A program made the position numbers and the translations under genes. The notes beneath the pieces were generated by a model, which saw nothing but the letters and a program-made list of their open reading frames with translations, searched no databases and was not told the DNA's origin. Positions 17,413-25,049 of a DNA stretch of 64,000 nucleotides are shown here, in pieces. The stretch is from JAIBJN01 sp963830885 (lineage in GTDB: Bacteria; Actinomycetota; Thermoleophilia; Gaiellales; Gaiellaceae), in contig CAWHOA010000015.1 in NCBI GenBank assembly GCA_963830885.1, forward strand, positions 1-64,000, given 5' to 3'. The stretch's first letter is position 1. Every line of letters begins with the position of its first letter.

Positions 17413-17865
17413 GCGCGATCCCCTCAAGGACTTCCTCATCGCCGGGGCGCGCAGTGGTGCCACGGTCGCGTTTGCGGGATTCGAGGGCACGCGGCGGGGA
17501 GCGGGCGTAGACGACAGGGAGGCCGGAGGACACTGGACGATGGGGCAGCCTGCGGCCAGCTGCCCATATCTCGCCCTCCAGCCTCCCGGGCGACCCTCTC
17601 ACCCAGTCACGCTTGACGCATCAGGGAATACACCGACGCGAGGTCACGCTGTTACGTTGAGCAGCCGGGCTTAGCCTTGGGCGGCTTCCCTCGACGCGAC
17701 AGGACTCTGCGCACAGCGGTTGCAAGCGGCGGGCTCACCGTGAAGATGGTCGGCACCCGCTTCACGGTTGCACTCTAGGCGCACAGGGGCACCCCCGTTT
17801 CTTTGGAGGGGGTCGAGCCCCTACCCCCCGCTAGGCTCCTGGGAGAAGAACCGAGAAAGCCCGCT
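17413..17865. other. Gene-free island stretch
   Basis: Nothing gene-like was found. Open frames here are antisense artefacts of GC bias. A weak CCCCC...GGGGG hairpin at about 17789-17811 lies upstream of the zinc-ribbon gene. Confidence 0.4.
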
Positions 17866-18072
17866 GTGACGGAGAAGACCTGCACCAGGTGCGGTGAGGC
17901 GAAGGGGCCGGCCGACTTCCCTGGCAACAAGCGGACGCGCGACGGGTTGAGCTCGTGGTGTCGGCGTTGCCATAACGAGGCCCGCAGGGTTGTGCCGCGA
18001 TACGTCTACGACCCGGAGTGCAGGTCGTATGTGCCGAACCCGTCAGCGGGGCCGAAGTCGAAGGTGCGGTGA
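17866..18072 (+). CDS. Small zinc-ribbon protein (two CxxC pairs)
   Basis: From GTG 17866 the 68-residue protein reads VTEKTCTRCGEAKGPADFPG, then NKRTRDGLSSWCRRCHNEAR. CxRC...CRRC with the ADF-P/N-K-RDGL-S/WC pattern is the treble-clef zinc ribbon often found beside HNH nucleases in phages and mobile elements. Longer homologues continue into an HNH domain; here the zinc ribbon stands alone with a short basic tail. It probably binds DNA. Confidence 0.7.
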   Translation: MTEKTCTRCGEAKGPADFPGNKRTRDGLSSWCRRCHNEARRVVPRYVYDPECRSYVPNPSAGPKSKVR

Positions 18073-18077
18073 GCCGT

Positions 18078-18335
18078 CTACGCGCCCGCTTCGAGAGATC
18101 CCGGCTTGGGCTCGTCGAACTCCTCAATCAGATCCTTGAACGCGAGGAGCTGTTGAACTGTCCAGTCCCCATACCGTTCCTGTTGCTCGGGCGTGAGTTC
18201 CTTCAACAGCCGTGAGGCCTCCGCTATCTCCGCGATCTGTTCGGGCGGAAAGGTCTTCCGAAAGGCTTCGATGGATCGCCGCATCTTCTCTAGAGCCTCG
18301 CGCATCTCGGGGGACAACTCGGGGAACTCGCTCAT
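18078..18335 (-). CDS. Small acidic helical hypothetical protein
   Basis: An 85-residue protein from ATG 18335: SEFPELSPEMREALEKMRRS, then FPPEQIAEIAEASRLLKELT, PEQQERYGDWTVQQLLAFKD. The pattern is acidic and alpha-helical with repeated P-E-(x)2 helix caps. No family is recognised. It converges with the zinc-ribbon gene, with 5 bp between stops, and lies 33 bp downstream of another small minus-strand frame. Confidence 0.55.
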   Translation of the reverse strand: MSEFPELSPEMREALEKMRRSIEAFRKTFPPEQIAEIAEASRLLKELTPEQQERYGDWTVQQLLAFKDLIEEFDEPKPGSLEAGA

Positions 18336-18368
18336 GGGTGCTTCCCACACTACGCCGGAGGCATCGGC

Positions 18369-18530
18369 TTACGCGTTCTCCTTCTCCTCGATGCGGTCGG
18401 CGAGCAGGTGAAACGAACGTTGCGTTGCGACGGCCAGGCCCATGAGCAGCTGGTTCATCTCGTCCACCGGCGGTGAGATTCCAGAACCACTCGCAGCCTG
18501 CGCCTTCTCGTAGGCCGGCAGAGACTTCAC
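18369..18530 (-). CDS. Small helical hypothetical protein
   Basis: A 53-residue frame from GTG 18530: VKSLPAYEKAQAASGSGISP, then VDEMNQLLMGLAVATQRSFH and LLADRIEEKENA. Amphipathic and protein-like, with the stop TAA 33 bp before the ATG of the next gene on the same strand. The frame stays open upstream without a better start. No family is recognised; the call rests on composition only. Confidence 0.4.
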   Translation of the reverse strand: MKSLPAYEKAQAASGSGISPPVDEMNQLLMGLAVATQRSFHLLADRIEEKENA

Positions 18531-18723
18531 CTCGCGTCGAAAGATGTTGTCGATTTCATCCCCTAGCGCATGCCGTCTCCTGTTCGATTTGTGGCAACTC
18601 TAGAACAGCCCGTCGCCCACGTAGCGTGAAACCACGGAGGGGCCGCTCGCGGCGTAGGCGTGGCACGGTTGCAGATACGGGTTGACCCGCCGTAGAGTCG
18701 GCACGCCCTAACGAAAGGATCAC

Positions 18724-18807
18724 GTGTCCTGGATTTGGATCATCATCATCGTCATCATTGTGTTGCTCGTCGTCGGCTACTTTGGCCGGGGACGCCTCAA
18801 TAGGTAG
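18724..18807 (+). CDS. 27-residue membrane peptide, copy 2
   Basis: A second cassette of the 15733 peptide: VSWIW, hydrophobic span, GYFGRGRLNR. Differences from copy 1 are Leu to Ile at position 4, Ser to Asn near the end, one silent change and a different stop. The leader from about 18680 is conserved, with the GCCG hairpin and AACGAAAGGATCAC before GTG. Keeping the coding sequence intact in two copies about 3 kb apart suggests selection or recent duplication. Confidence 0.6.
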   Translation: MSWIWIIIIVIIVLLVVGYFGRGRLNR

Positions 18808-18951
18808 CCGTGGCTGCTGGTTATTGCAGGACGAGGCAGAGGAACGGCCGTCAGAACGCGCTCGCCAGGCCGATGAGCAGCAGCACGAGTCGGACGACGA
18901 GGGTGACGCGTCCCGGTGACGACCCGAGAAGAGACCACCGAGTGCGGCGGG

Positions 18952-19242
18952 CTAAGCCGAGGCGATGAGCGCAATGCCCAGTCCGAGGAGGATCGTGGCG
19001 ACACCGAGCCAGATCGAAGCCCAAAGACGAAGCTCTGAAGCACTCGGCGCCGCTTCGCCTCGGCGAGCCCAAATGAAGAGGAGCCACTGGGAACGGCCCT
19101 GAACCCACCGTTCCCCTGGTGCCCGAATAACACGAAGTGTCGGCCACGCCAGAGCCAATGCACAGGCGATGAGGAGCACTCCGCCGACTACCACGCTTCC
19201 AACGTACCCGCCGGGGCGCGGGCAGGGTAGTCCTAAGGTCAC
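18952..19242 (-). CDS. Small membrane protein (two helices)
   Basis: A 96-residue frame from GTG 19242; a second GTG at 19194 would give 80 residues and starts directly before the first helix. Helix 1 is VVVGGVLLIACALALAWPTL and helix 2 SIWLGVATILLGLGIALIAS, separated by a basic and polar segment (RVIRAPGERWVQGRSQWLLF). The longer N-terminus lies inside the three-copy repeat at 19210-19264, which favours the shorter form. Family unknown. Confidence 0.5.
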   Translation of the reverse strand: MTLGLPCPRPGGYVGSVVVGGVLLIACALALAWPTLRVIRAPGERWVQGRSQWLLFIWARRGEAAPSASELRLWASIWLGVATILLGLGIALIASA

Positions 19243-19267
19243 CTTGCGGCGCGCATCCCGGCTTCAC

Positions 19268-19289
19268 AAACCTGACTAAAACCTGACTA
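19268..19289 (+). repeat. Right pair of AAACCTGACTA direct repeats (putative arm sites)
   Basis: Copies begin at 19268 and 19279, 72 bp inside the right attachment core. They match the left pair in sequence and orientation. Confidence 0.6.
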
Positions 19290-19330
19290 ACGGCCATTCG
19301 CGGGTGGAGTTCGAGCCGGTCCGCAAGAGG

Positions 19331-19354
19331 AAACCCGCCGTTACCAGCGGGTTT
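19331..19354 (-). terminator. Terminator downstream of the tRNA-Val/Glu pair
   Basis: An 8-bp inverted repeat, AAACCCGC (19331-19338) with GCGGGTTT (19347-19354), just beyond the 3' end of minus-strand tRNA-Val. The T-run of the stem lies on the downstream side for minus-strand transcripts. It lies on the island side of the attachment core, so it arrived with the element or was rebuilt by it. Confidence 0.55.
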
Positions 19355-19360
19355 CAGTAG

Positions 19361-19433
19361 TGGGCGGTGCTGGGCTCGAACCAGCGACCTCCTGCTTGTA
19401 AGGCAGGCGCTCTCCCAGCTGAGCTAACCGCCC
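19361..19433 (-). tRNA. tRNA-Val (anticodon TAC)
   Basis: 73 nt including the discriminator A. The acceptor stem GGGCGGT pairs with ACCGCCC. The D-arm is TAGCTCAGCTGGGAGAGC, the anticodon arm is CCTGC-CTTACAA-GCAGG, and the T-arm contains GTTCGAGCC. The 3' half is the integration target of the adjacent island. CCA is not encoded. Confidence 0.95.
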
Positions 19434-19436
19434 AGG

Positions 19437-19509
19437 TGCCCCCAGCGGGATTCGAACCCGCGCTACGGCCTTGAAAGGGCCGTGACCTGGACCGCTAGTC
19501 GATGGGGGC
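19437..19509 (-). tRNA. tRNA-Glu (anticodon TTC)
   Basis: 73 nt. The acceptor GCCCCCA pairs with TGGGGGC, the anticodon loop CTTTCAA contains TTC, and the T-loop is GTTCGAATC. It lies 3 nt upstream of tRNA-Val on the same strand, so both probably come from one transcript. Confidence 0.93.
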
Positions 19510-19555
19510 CAGGCGCGGCAAGGATAGCTACCCGCCGCGGCTACACTCGCCTCGC

Positions 19556-19628
19556 GGGCCGGTAGCTCAGTTGGCAGAGCAGGGGACTTTTAATCCCAAG
19601 GTCGGTGGTTCGAATCCACCCCGGCCCA
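19556..19628 (+). tRNA. tRNA-Lys (anticodon TTT)
   Basis: 73 nt. The acceptor GGGCCGG pairs with CCGGCCC, the D-arm is TAGCTCAGTTGGCAGAGC, the anticodon loop CTTTTAA contains TTT, and the T-loop is GTTCGAATC. It is divergent from the Glu-Val pair, with 46 bp between, which must hold both promoters. Confidence 0.95.
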
Positions 19629-19843
19629 TCCGCGGGGGCGTGGTTGAGCGAGGGCCGCATGGTTGAGCGGGTCAGGTGTGCCAGGGATGCCGGAAGTGCC
19701 CGCCGCGTGCGTGCACCGGTGCGTGCATCGAAACGGTTTCGACTCTGGGGGAGGCGACCGTCAGCCGGGAAGCGCCGCCGACTTGGCGGACGTCACGTGC
19801 CGGTAGGGTCCAAGCGAGTAGGGCACCTAAGCGAGGAAGGTTC

Positions 19844-20383
19844 ATGACGACCAGCGGAGACGTTGGCACCGAGATCGCTCCCGAGGTCGCCGACGACCCC
19901 CAGCTCGCCGCTCGCCTGGACGATCTCCTGCATCGCGCCTGCAGCCTCGCGCGAGCCCTGACCGACGCTGAGCAAGCTGCCCTCAGTGTCGACCTCGACG
20001 GTGACGGACATGCAGCGCGCAAGTTCTTCAACCTGAGCGCGCGTTACGCGCGCTGGCGCGACTTTCGCGTCGAGCCGCGCGATCAAGGGTTGCACGGCAT
20101 CCGGCTCGAGCCAGGTGAGGTAGTACGTCTGACGCAGGACGAGGTCGAGGCCCATCCCGCCTGGGCCGGCTTCGGTGACGTGGCCGACAGCCACCCACCG
20201 ATGCGGGGCTGGCTGGCCACGGAAGTCTGCGGCGAGGACGGCCGCAGCTACGGGCTCCTCCAGCTCTCCGACAAGTCGGGAGGGGCCGACTTCACCGCGG
20301 AGGACGAAGACCGCATCCGCGAGCTCGCCGCGTTCACGGGTGCCACCCTCGACGCTCTCCGAACTGCCCGACGCCCGGGTTAG
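19844..20383 (+). CDS. GAF-domain protein
   Basis: A 179-residue protein from ATG 19844 with GAGGAAGG 5-12 nt upstream. The C-terminal two thirds read as a GAF sensor domain: VVRLTQDEVEAHPAWAGFG, then GWLATEVCGEDGRSYGLLQL, SDKSGGADFTAEDEDRIREL and AAFTGATLDAL. The W-L-x-T-E.....G.LQLSDK..G.FT..D...L element is typical of GAF domains in light- or redox-sensing kinases and stand-alone sensors. No output domain is attached. Upstream residues in the same frame back to 19676 look non-coding. Confidence 0.82.
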   Translation: MTTSGDVGTEIAPEVADDPQLAARLDDLLHRACSLARALTDAEQAALSVDLDGDGHAARKFFNLSARYARWRDFRVEPRDQGLHGIRLEPGEVVRLTQDEVEAHPAWAGFGDVADSHPPMRGWLATEVCGEDGRSYGLLQLSDKSGGADFTAEDEDRIRELAAFTGATLDALRTARRPG

Positions 20384-20657
20384 GCCTCAGTCACGACTAC
20401 GGTCGTGCTTGGTCCTGCGAGATCGTCCCCGAGAACGGGTCGGCAGGGACCACTATGTGCTGGACCACCGACTGGTCGACGACCCGCGGCGGTTTCGGCG
20501 CCTTTGTGTCCGGAGTGTGTCGCATGGCGGACCCGCACAATGGCACCCCGTGCTCGCTAGACGGCCTGAGCGCCGCACGTCGTAGGACTCGTCGCGTGGC
20601 AGGGCCGACCATGCCGCCGCGCTGGAAGACCGCAGTCGTAGCGTCCAGTAAGGAGAC
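20384..20657. other. Intergenic, no gene seen
   Basis: About 270 bp between the GAF gene and the terminator of the following minus-strand gene. Nothing recognisable on either strand. Confidence 0.5.
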
Positions 20658-20679
20658 GGGGCCGGCTTGCGCCGGCCCC
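20658..20679 (-). terminator. Intrinsic terminator of the LVIVD/PA gene
   Basis: Perfect 9-bp stem GGGGCCGGC (20658-20666) with GCCGGCCCC (20671-20679) and a 4-nt loop, 25 nt beyond the stop of the minus-strand gene ending at 20705. Confidence 0.8.
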
Positions 20680-20704
20680 GCCGTTCATCGATGTTCGTGA
20701 CGTG

Positions 20705-22702
20705 TTAGTTGCGCGAGTACTGGAAGATCCAGAGCCCGCTGTCGCGGTCGCTGCCGAGGATGACCGTCGGCTTCTTGAGCTGGCGCAGCTTGTGCACCTC
20801 GATGCCCCAGAAGTCGTTGCCGTCCTCGTCCACGTAGTGGCCGACCTCCTCGAGGCCGCCCGCACCGTACTCGATGACCCGCATTCCTCCCGAGTAGTAC
20901 GAGAGGTAGGCGAGGTTCCGCTTGAACGGGTCGACCGCCACCTCGTGCACCGAGAGCACGCCGAACCCGCTCGCGAAGGCCGGATCGAGAGCCTCGTCGA
21001 TCGCATACGCGTCGACCTGCTCCATCGTCTCGGCGTCGAGCAGCCGGACGTAGCCCCAGCCGTCGAACTCGCTGCGCACAAGGACGTCAGCGCCGAGCGT
21101 CCCGATCGCCGGGTCATCGGCGTGCGGAGGCCCGGGCGGGTCGTAGTTCGGCGTCGTCCCGAGCAGCAGGTGGAACGCGCGGTGGCCGATGCACGCCGCG
21201 CCGATCGTAGGCGTGAACTCGTGGCCCTGGCTCCCGCACAGAATGCCGTCGGGCAGCGAGCCGTTGCCTGCGCCGGCGTGGTGGTTGGCGATCAGCACGC
21301 CGTTGTAACCGGCGTCCTGGGCCGTCTCCACCTTCTCCGAGAAGAAGCACTGGCCGCGCTGGAGCACGAGGATCTTCTCCTCACCGGGATCGGCGGGGAG
21401 GGTCGAGGCCGGCGGGACCGGCAGGTCGAACGGCGGCGGGTTGTCCGTCCCGTCCGCGCTCACGTCCGGGCACCCGTAGCCGCCGTAGATCGTCGGCCCG
21501 TTCAGCTGCTGATCCGGATACGACACGATCGGCACCGTCCAGCCGAACTCCCCACCCGGGTAGTCGCCCGCGTTGGGGCCACTCGTGATCGAGAACGAGT
21601 CGTTCAAGAGTCGGTAGGGCGAGAAGTCCTCGTCCGTCCCGATAATCCAGCGGTTGTTCCGCGTGAACTCCGCCTGGTGGGCATTCCCCTCCGGGAACAT
21701 GAAGTCCGGGAAAAGAGTGTCCGGCAGCGGATAGTCCGAGTCGATCATGTACTCGGGATTCGCCGGGTCGTTGACGTTGAACTTCACCCAGCCGCCGTCC
21801 CAGTAGGACACGAGCAGCGTCCAGGTGCGGCCGATCTTCTTCACGATCATGTCGTGGAGGAAGGAGCCCTGGAAGTTGCCGTGCGAGACGACGCCTTCGC
21901 GTGCGACGCCGAACTCGTTTGCATCCGTCTCGGAGACGAGGACCGGATTACGGGGATCCGTGATCTCCATGATGTCGATGTCCTCGAACTCCATGTTGTC
22001 CGTCATCACTGCGAACGCACGCTTCTGCTGCTGCCACGCGAAGACGCTGTGGATGTGGTTGAACTCGTGCGGGAACCCCGCCTCGCCCGCCGACGGGTCA
22101 CCAGCGTGCGCGGTCAGCTGGACGGGGTTCAGCGGGTCGGTGACGTCCCAGATCGTGAGCCCGCCTTCCCCGAGTTCCTCGTCGCAGATCTCGTTGTTGC
22201 CGACGAGGATCTGGCCCTTGAAGTGCGCCGTGTTTAGGTTGATGACGTGGGCGCCCTCGCCCGGGAACGATCCGTCCGTCCAGTCGATGAAGCCGACTTG
22301 CTCCGGATTCGACGGGTCGGAGATGTCGATAACCGCGAACCCTGCGTCGTAGCACCCTTCAGGATCGCGGACGGCGAGGTAAGCGTAGTTCCCGTAGGCG
22401 GTGACGTCTGCGACGCGGTCGGGCGCCGCGCCCTCGATGTCCACCTGGCCGAGCAGCGTGACGTTCTCGCTCGAGCCCGGTAGGTGGTCGCCCGGCTGGC
22501 CGTGCTGCATTCCGCGCATGCCGTGGATCTCGGCCGGCGAGTCGGCGACTTCGTCTCCGATCACCTTGAAGTTCGGATCCCCCGCCAAGGTCTGCGCCTG
22601 AGTCTGCTGCAGGCTCGACTGGTCGGTCCCGGCCGCCGGGGCCACAGCGACGATCGCGAGCGCGGCGACGGCCACCAGCCATGTGGATATGCGTCTCCTC
22701 AT
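20705..22702 (-). CDS. Secreted LVIVD-repeat protein with PA domain
   Basis: A 665-residue exported protein. Start ATG 22702 gives a clear signal peptide (MRRRISTWLVAVAALAIVAV, then AP-AAG). LVIVD beta-propeller blades are visible as DAGFAVIDISDPSNPEQVGF, then GGLTIWDVTDPLNPVQLT, IDIMEITDPRNPVLVSE, and a last blade GMRVIEYGAGGLEEVGHYVD. A protease-associated (PA) domain interrupts the propeller: ADPGEEKILVLQRGQCFFSE, KVETAQDAGYNGVLIANHH. PA domains usually bind substrate or lid an active site; no protease motif is seen. Function unknown, but the layout fits a cell-surface or extracellular protein. A second LVIVD protein lies at 57903. Confidence 0.88.
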   Translation of the reverse strand: MRRRISTWLVAVAALAIVAVAPAAGTDQSSLQQTQAQTLAGDPNFKVIGDEVADSPAEIHGMRGMQHGQPGDHLPGSSENVTLLGQVDIEGAAPDRVADVTAYGNYAYLAVRDPEGCYDAGFAVIDISDPSNPEQVGFIDWTDGSFPGEGAHVINLNTAHFKGQILVGNNEICDEELGEGGLTIWDVTDPLNPVQLTAHAGDPSAGEAGFPHEFNHIHSVFAWQQQKRAFAVMTDNMEFEDIDIMEITDPRNPVLVSETDANEFGVAREGVVSHGNFQGSFLHDMIVKKIGRTWTLLVSYWDGGWVKFNVNDPANPEYMIDSDYPLPDTLFPDFMFPEGNAHQAEFTRNNRWIIGTDEDFSPYRLLNDSFSITSGPNAGDYPGGEFGWTVPIVSYPDQQLNGPTIYGGYGCPDVSADGTDNPPPFDLPVPPASTLPADPGEEKILVLQRGQCFFSEKVETAQDAGYNGVLIANHHAGAGNGSLPDGILCGSQGHEFTPTIGAACIGHRAFHLLLGTTPNYDPPGPPHADDPAIGTLGADVLVRSEFDGWGYVRLLDAETMEQVDAYAIDEALDPAFASGFGVLSVHEVAVDPFKRNLAYLSYYSGGMRVIEYGAGGLEEVGHYVDEDGNDFWGIEVHKLRQLKKPTVILGSDRDSGLWIFQYSRN

Positions 22703-23506
22703 TTCACCCCTCCTGTCTGCGGCGCGAGTGGACGCCGCAGTGTTTGCCCCAACTCCCCTGCCTCCACTCAGAGGCGCGACTATACGCCAGGTTGGCCAAG
22801 GACGTCCAGCGAGTGCATTTTGATTTAGCCCTGCTAAATGGGCATTTTTGGTGGCTTCTAGCTCGCCAGTCGGAAGCGGCTCCTCCGGAACCTCTGGCGT
22901 GCGAACCTGCGCAGTAAACTCCTGTGTGTAACTCCCTAGGTTTGCCCCAAGGGAGCGCATGAGAGCCGTCGTCGGGCGGCTCTCCTATCGACACGTTCTG
23001 ATCGCACGTTCTCCTCTCGCAGCTCGAGCCACGGTGTCCTTTGACTGAACTCAGCCCACAGACGCTTAGCGCGGGTGAGGCTCCGGGCAAGACACGGACC
23101 ACACGGTTCCCTAGCACTACCTTGCCCACGCCCCGGCAAGTTCAGGCCACGGGGTAAGCACGACCATGGAAGCGCCTTCCTGGCATCATCGGAACAGACG
23201 GGCGTCGGTCTCCCGTTCTCCCCGGGATGCTCTCCCCTCGCAATCCCGGGTCTGCCCTTGGCTTTGATGCAGACGGTGGGGATTGGCGCAGGATCGGCGC
23301 CCGTCCGCTCATCCCTGTATCGAGGCTTGATGGGCTCGCAGGCCTCGCGCACGTGCTGCCAGACTCGTAGCGTCGTGCCTCCTCCCCGGCAGGTGGCGAG
23401 TGGTCGGGCCGGCCAGCCGGGCGTACGCGTTGACACGTGATCAACATCGTGCCTTCGTGTCTGGCCGCGACGAGGGACCGGCTTCTTAGTGGGGCCCGCT
23501 GCCGGA
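22703..23506. other. Gene-poor 0.8-kb region, possible structured RNA or old element
   Basis: No convincing gene on either strand despite the length. It contains an 8-bp hairpin (GAGAGCCG at 22962 with CGGCTCTC at 22978). It also holds an inverted copy (23079-23137) of the motif found twice in the tRNA-Val island. The minus strand has several GC-rich pairable blocks, but no known RNA family (RNase P, tmRNA, 6S) is recognised. Confidence 0.4.
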
Positions 23507-24217
23507 TCACGACGAGTCGAGGTGCTTGATCCGGTGGTTCCTGGCTTCGATGAACTCGATCGAGCGGCGGCGGTACTCCTTGTAGGCACCGACATCGTTG
23601 GGAACCGACGGCGGGGCGAAGTCGTCGAACGGCATGAAGAACCTCACGCTGAGGTCGTCGTTGACGAGATCATCGAGCAGAAAGAAGCTCACGTAGCCCC
23701 GGAAGTCGTCAAACAGTGCGAAGAAGTCGCTGTAGCGAGAGAGCGTGCTCGACAGCGGGCTTTCCCAATCCGAGTAGTGGCGGCGAATGCACTCGAGTGT
23801 CAGGTCGAACCGATCGGAAATGGCCCTGGTGCACCCTCGGGCCTGGTTGATGGTCCACTTGCCGATCGGGACCTGGATCCCTGGAAATACCATCATCCCG
23901 CCGATCGTGGAGGCGATCGTCACGAACGCCTCCCTCTCAGACTCGGGAAGCTGGCCAGTGATCGGCTTGAGCGCCGGCCACCTCAGGAACGTCTGCATCA
24001 CCGAGTCGCTCGACAGGAAGAACTCCCCCAACGCCGAGCGGTGGTGCAGGTACATCCCGCGAGTGGTGTTCGACAGATCGAAGAACTCGCCACTGGGTAG
24101 GTGCTTGCTCCACAAGAGCCGGTGGTAATTGCGGAGCGTGGGACTGTGCGAGTCGGGGTCGTTGCCGCCAGCATCCGTCCTGAAGTCGAACCCGATGTCG
24201 ATCACCACTCTCCCCAC
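23507..24217 (-). CDS. Conserved hypothetical protein (DUF6994-like)
   Basis: A 236-residue soluble protein. It reads VVIDIGFDFRTDAGGNDPDS, then SPTLRNYHRLLWSKHLPSGE, FFDLSNTTRGMYLHHRSALG and EFFLSSDSVMQTF. The 'FDFR.D....DPD..SPTL..YH..LWSK.LP.G..F.L' opening matches, from memory, a DUF6994-type family of unknown function found in diverse bacteria. GC content looks a little lower than in the flanking genes and the gene is isolated, so recent acquisition is possible. No catalytic motif is recognised. Confidence 0.7.
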   Translation of the reverse strand: MGRVVIDIGFDFRTDAGGNDPDSHSPTLRNYHRLLWSKHLPSGEFFDLSNTTRGMYLHHRSALGEFFLSSDSVMQTFLRWPALKPITGQLPESEREAFVTIASTIGGMMVFPGIQVPIGKWTINQARGCTRAISDRFDLTLECIRRHYSDWESPLSSTLSRYSDFFALFDDFRGYVSFFLLDDLVNDDLSVRFFMPFDDFAPPSVPNDVGAYKEYRRRSIEFIEARNHRIKHLDSS

Positions 24218-24332
24218 CCCTACTCGTCGGGCTTAGTCGCCGTGCGGTCGCCCGTCGCCAACGAGGTGATCCTATGAGCTGAACTCGCGCCACGTGCGCT
24301 TGGAGTGGCTGTGTTCGGGGGATAGCACCGGC

Positions 24333-24878
24333 GTGGCGAAAGTGAGGATCAGCGCGGTCGCGCTCGTCTGCCTTGCACTAGCGGCTTGTGGTGGTGGCGG
24401 GGGCGGAGACACCACATTCGAGGGCGACGGCTTCTCGTTCACGTACCCGGAGGACTGGGAGCAGCGCGAGGTGGGCGGCGGCGCTGCGGAGGTCGGCAAC
24501 TCGATCTCCTCCTTCACGTTCGCGCCCGCACGGGGAGCGAACGGGCTGACTGTGGAGGTCTATCGCCTGCGGTTCGGGGTCACCGAGGACAACATCGAGT
24601 CCGTTGAAGGGGAGGTCGCGGCGGTAACCGAAGAGATCTTTCGGCAGGCGGGCGGACGCGTGACGGACGGGCCGACGCGAGTGACGATCGCCGGCCACCC
24701 CGGATACTCGGCGACAGGAACAGGGATGACGCCGCAGGGTGCTCGGGTCGAGAGCCAGGTCAACCTCCTCTTCGACGGAGCAACGGAGTATTTCCTGAAC
24801 TGCCAATACACCCCGTCCGGCGCCGAAGAGATGAAGCAGGGCTGCGACCAGGTGGTGCAGTCCTTCCAGGTCGAATAG
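24333..24878 (+). CDS. Lipoprotein, PsbP/DUF1795-like
   Basis: A 181-residue lipoprotein. GTG 24333 starts VAKVRISAVALVCLALAACG; LAAC is a lipobox and the Cys is followed by a Gly-rich linker. The mature part, FEGDGFSFTYPEDWEQREVG, is the usual start of PsbP-like domains (G.F.F.YP..W), and ends FLNCQYTPSGAEEMKQGCDQ VVQSF. Role unknown; these are often uncharacterised surface lipoproteins. The longer frame from 24294 lacks a signal sequence at its start. Confidence 0.82.
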   Translation: MAKVRISAVALVCLALAACGGGGGGDTTFEGDGFSFTYPEDWEQREVGGGAAEVGNSISSFTFAPARGANGLTVEVYRLRFGVTEDNIESVEGEVAAVTEEIFRQAGGRVTDGPTRVTIAGHPGYSATGTGMTPQGARVESQVNLLFDGATEYFLNCQYTPSGAEEMKQGCDQVVQSFQVE

Positions 24879-25049
24879 AGCGGCGCCCCGAAAGGGGCAG
24901 GCGGGCGGGGTCGCGGAGCAGATTCCAAGCGCGCCTCTCGACGTGTAGCCCCCGGCTCACTGCCCACGGCGGGAATCCAGTCTTGGCCGAGACGCTGAGG
25001 CGCGCTACAGTCCGGTCCCATTCGTTCGTACGGGAAAGGGGAGATACAC

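Larger units (their letters stand above)
13909..19403. mobile_element. tRNA-Val-integrated genomic island (integrase decayed)
   Basis: A 5.5-kb segment bounded by 43-bp direct repeats of the tRNA-Val 3' half. Inside each boundary is a pair of AAACCTGACTA 11-mers (14054 and 14066; 19268 and 19279), resembling integrase or excisionase arm sites. The catalytic tail of a tyrosine recombinase lies near the left end. Genes inside are short, include HNH and zinc-ribbon proteins of phage style, and leave long gaps, unlike the compact flanks. It is probably a degenerated phage-like or satellite element, now unable to move by itself. Confidence 0.82.

Noticed and set aside
17069..17602. 177-codon minus-strand frame
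   Set aside because: Antisense to the conserved 130-aa protein; no domain.
22936..23595. 219-codon minus-strand frame in the gene-poor region
   Set aside because: Low-complexity start and arginine-rich body; no motif. A group II intron origin was considered, but no reverse transcriptase or domain V was found.
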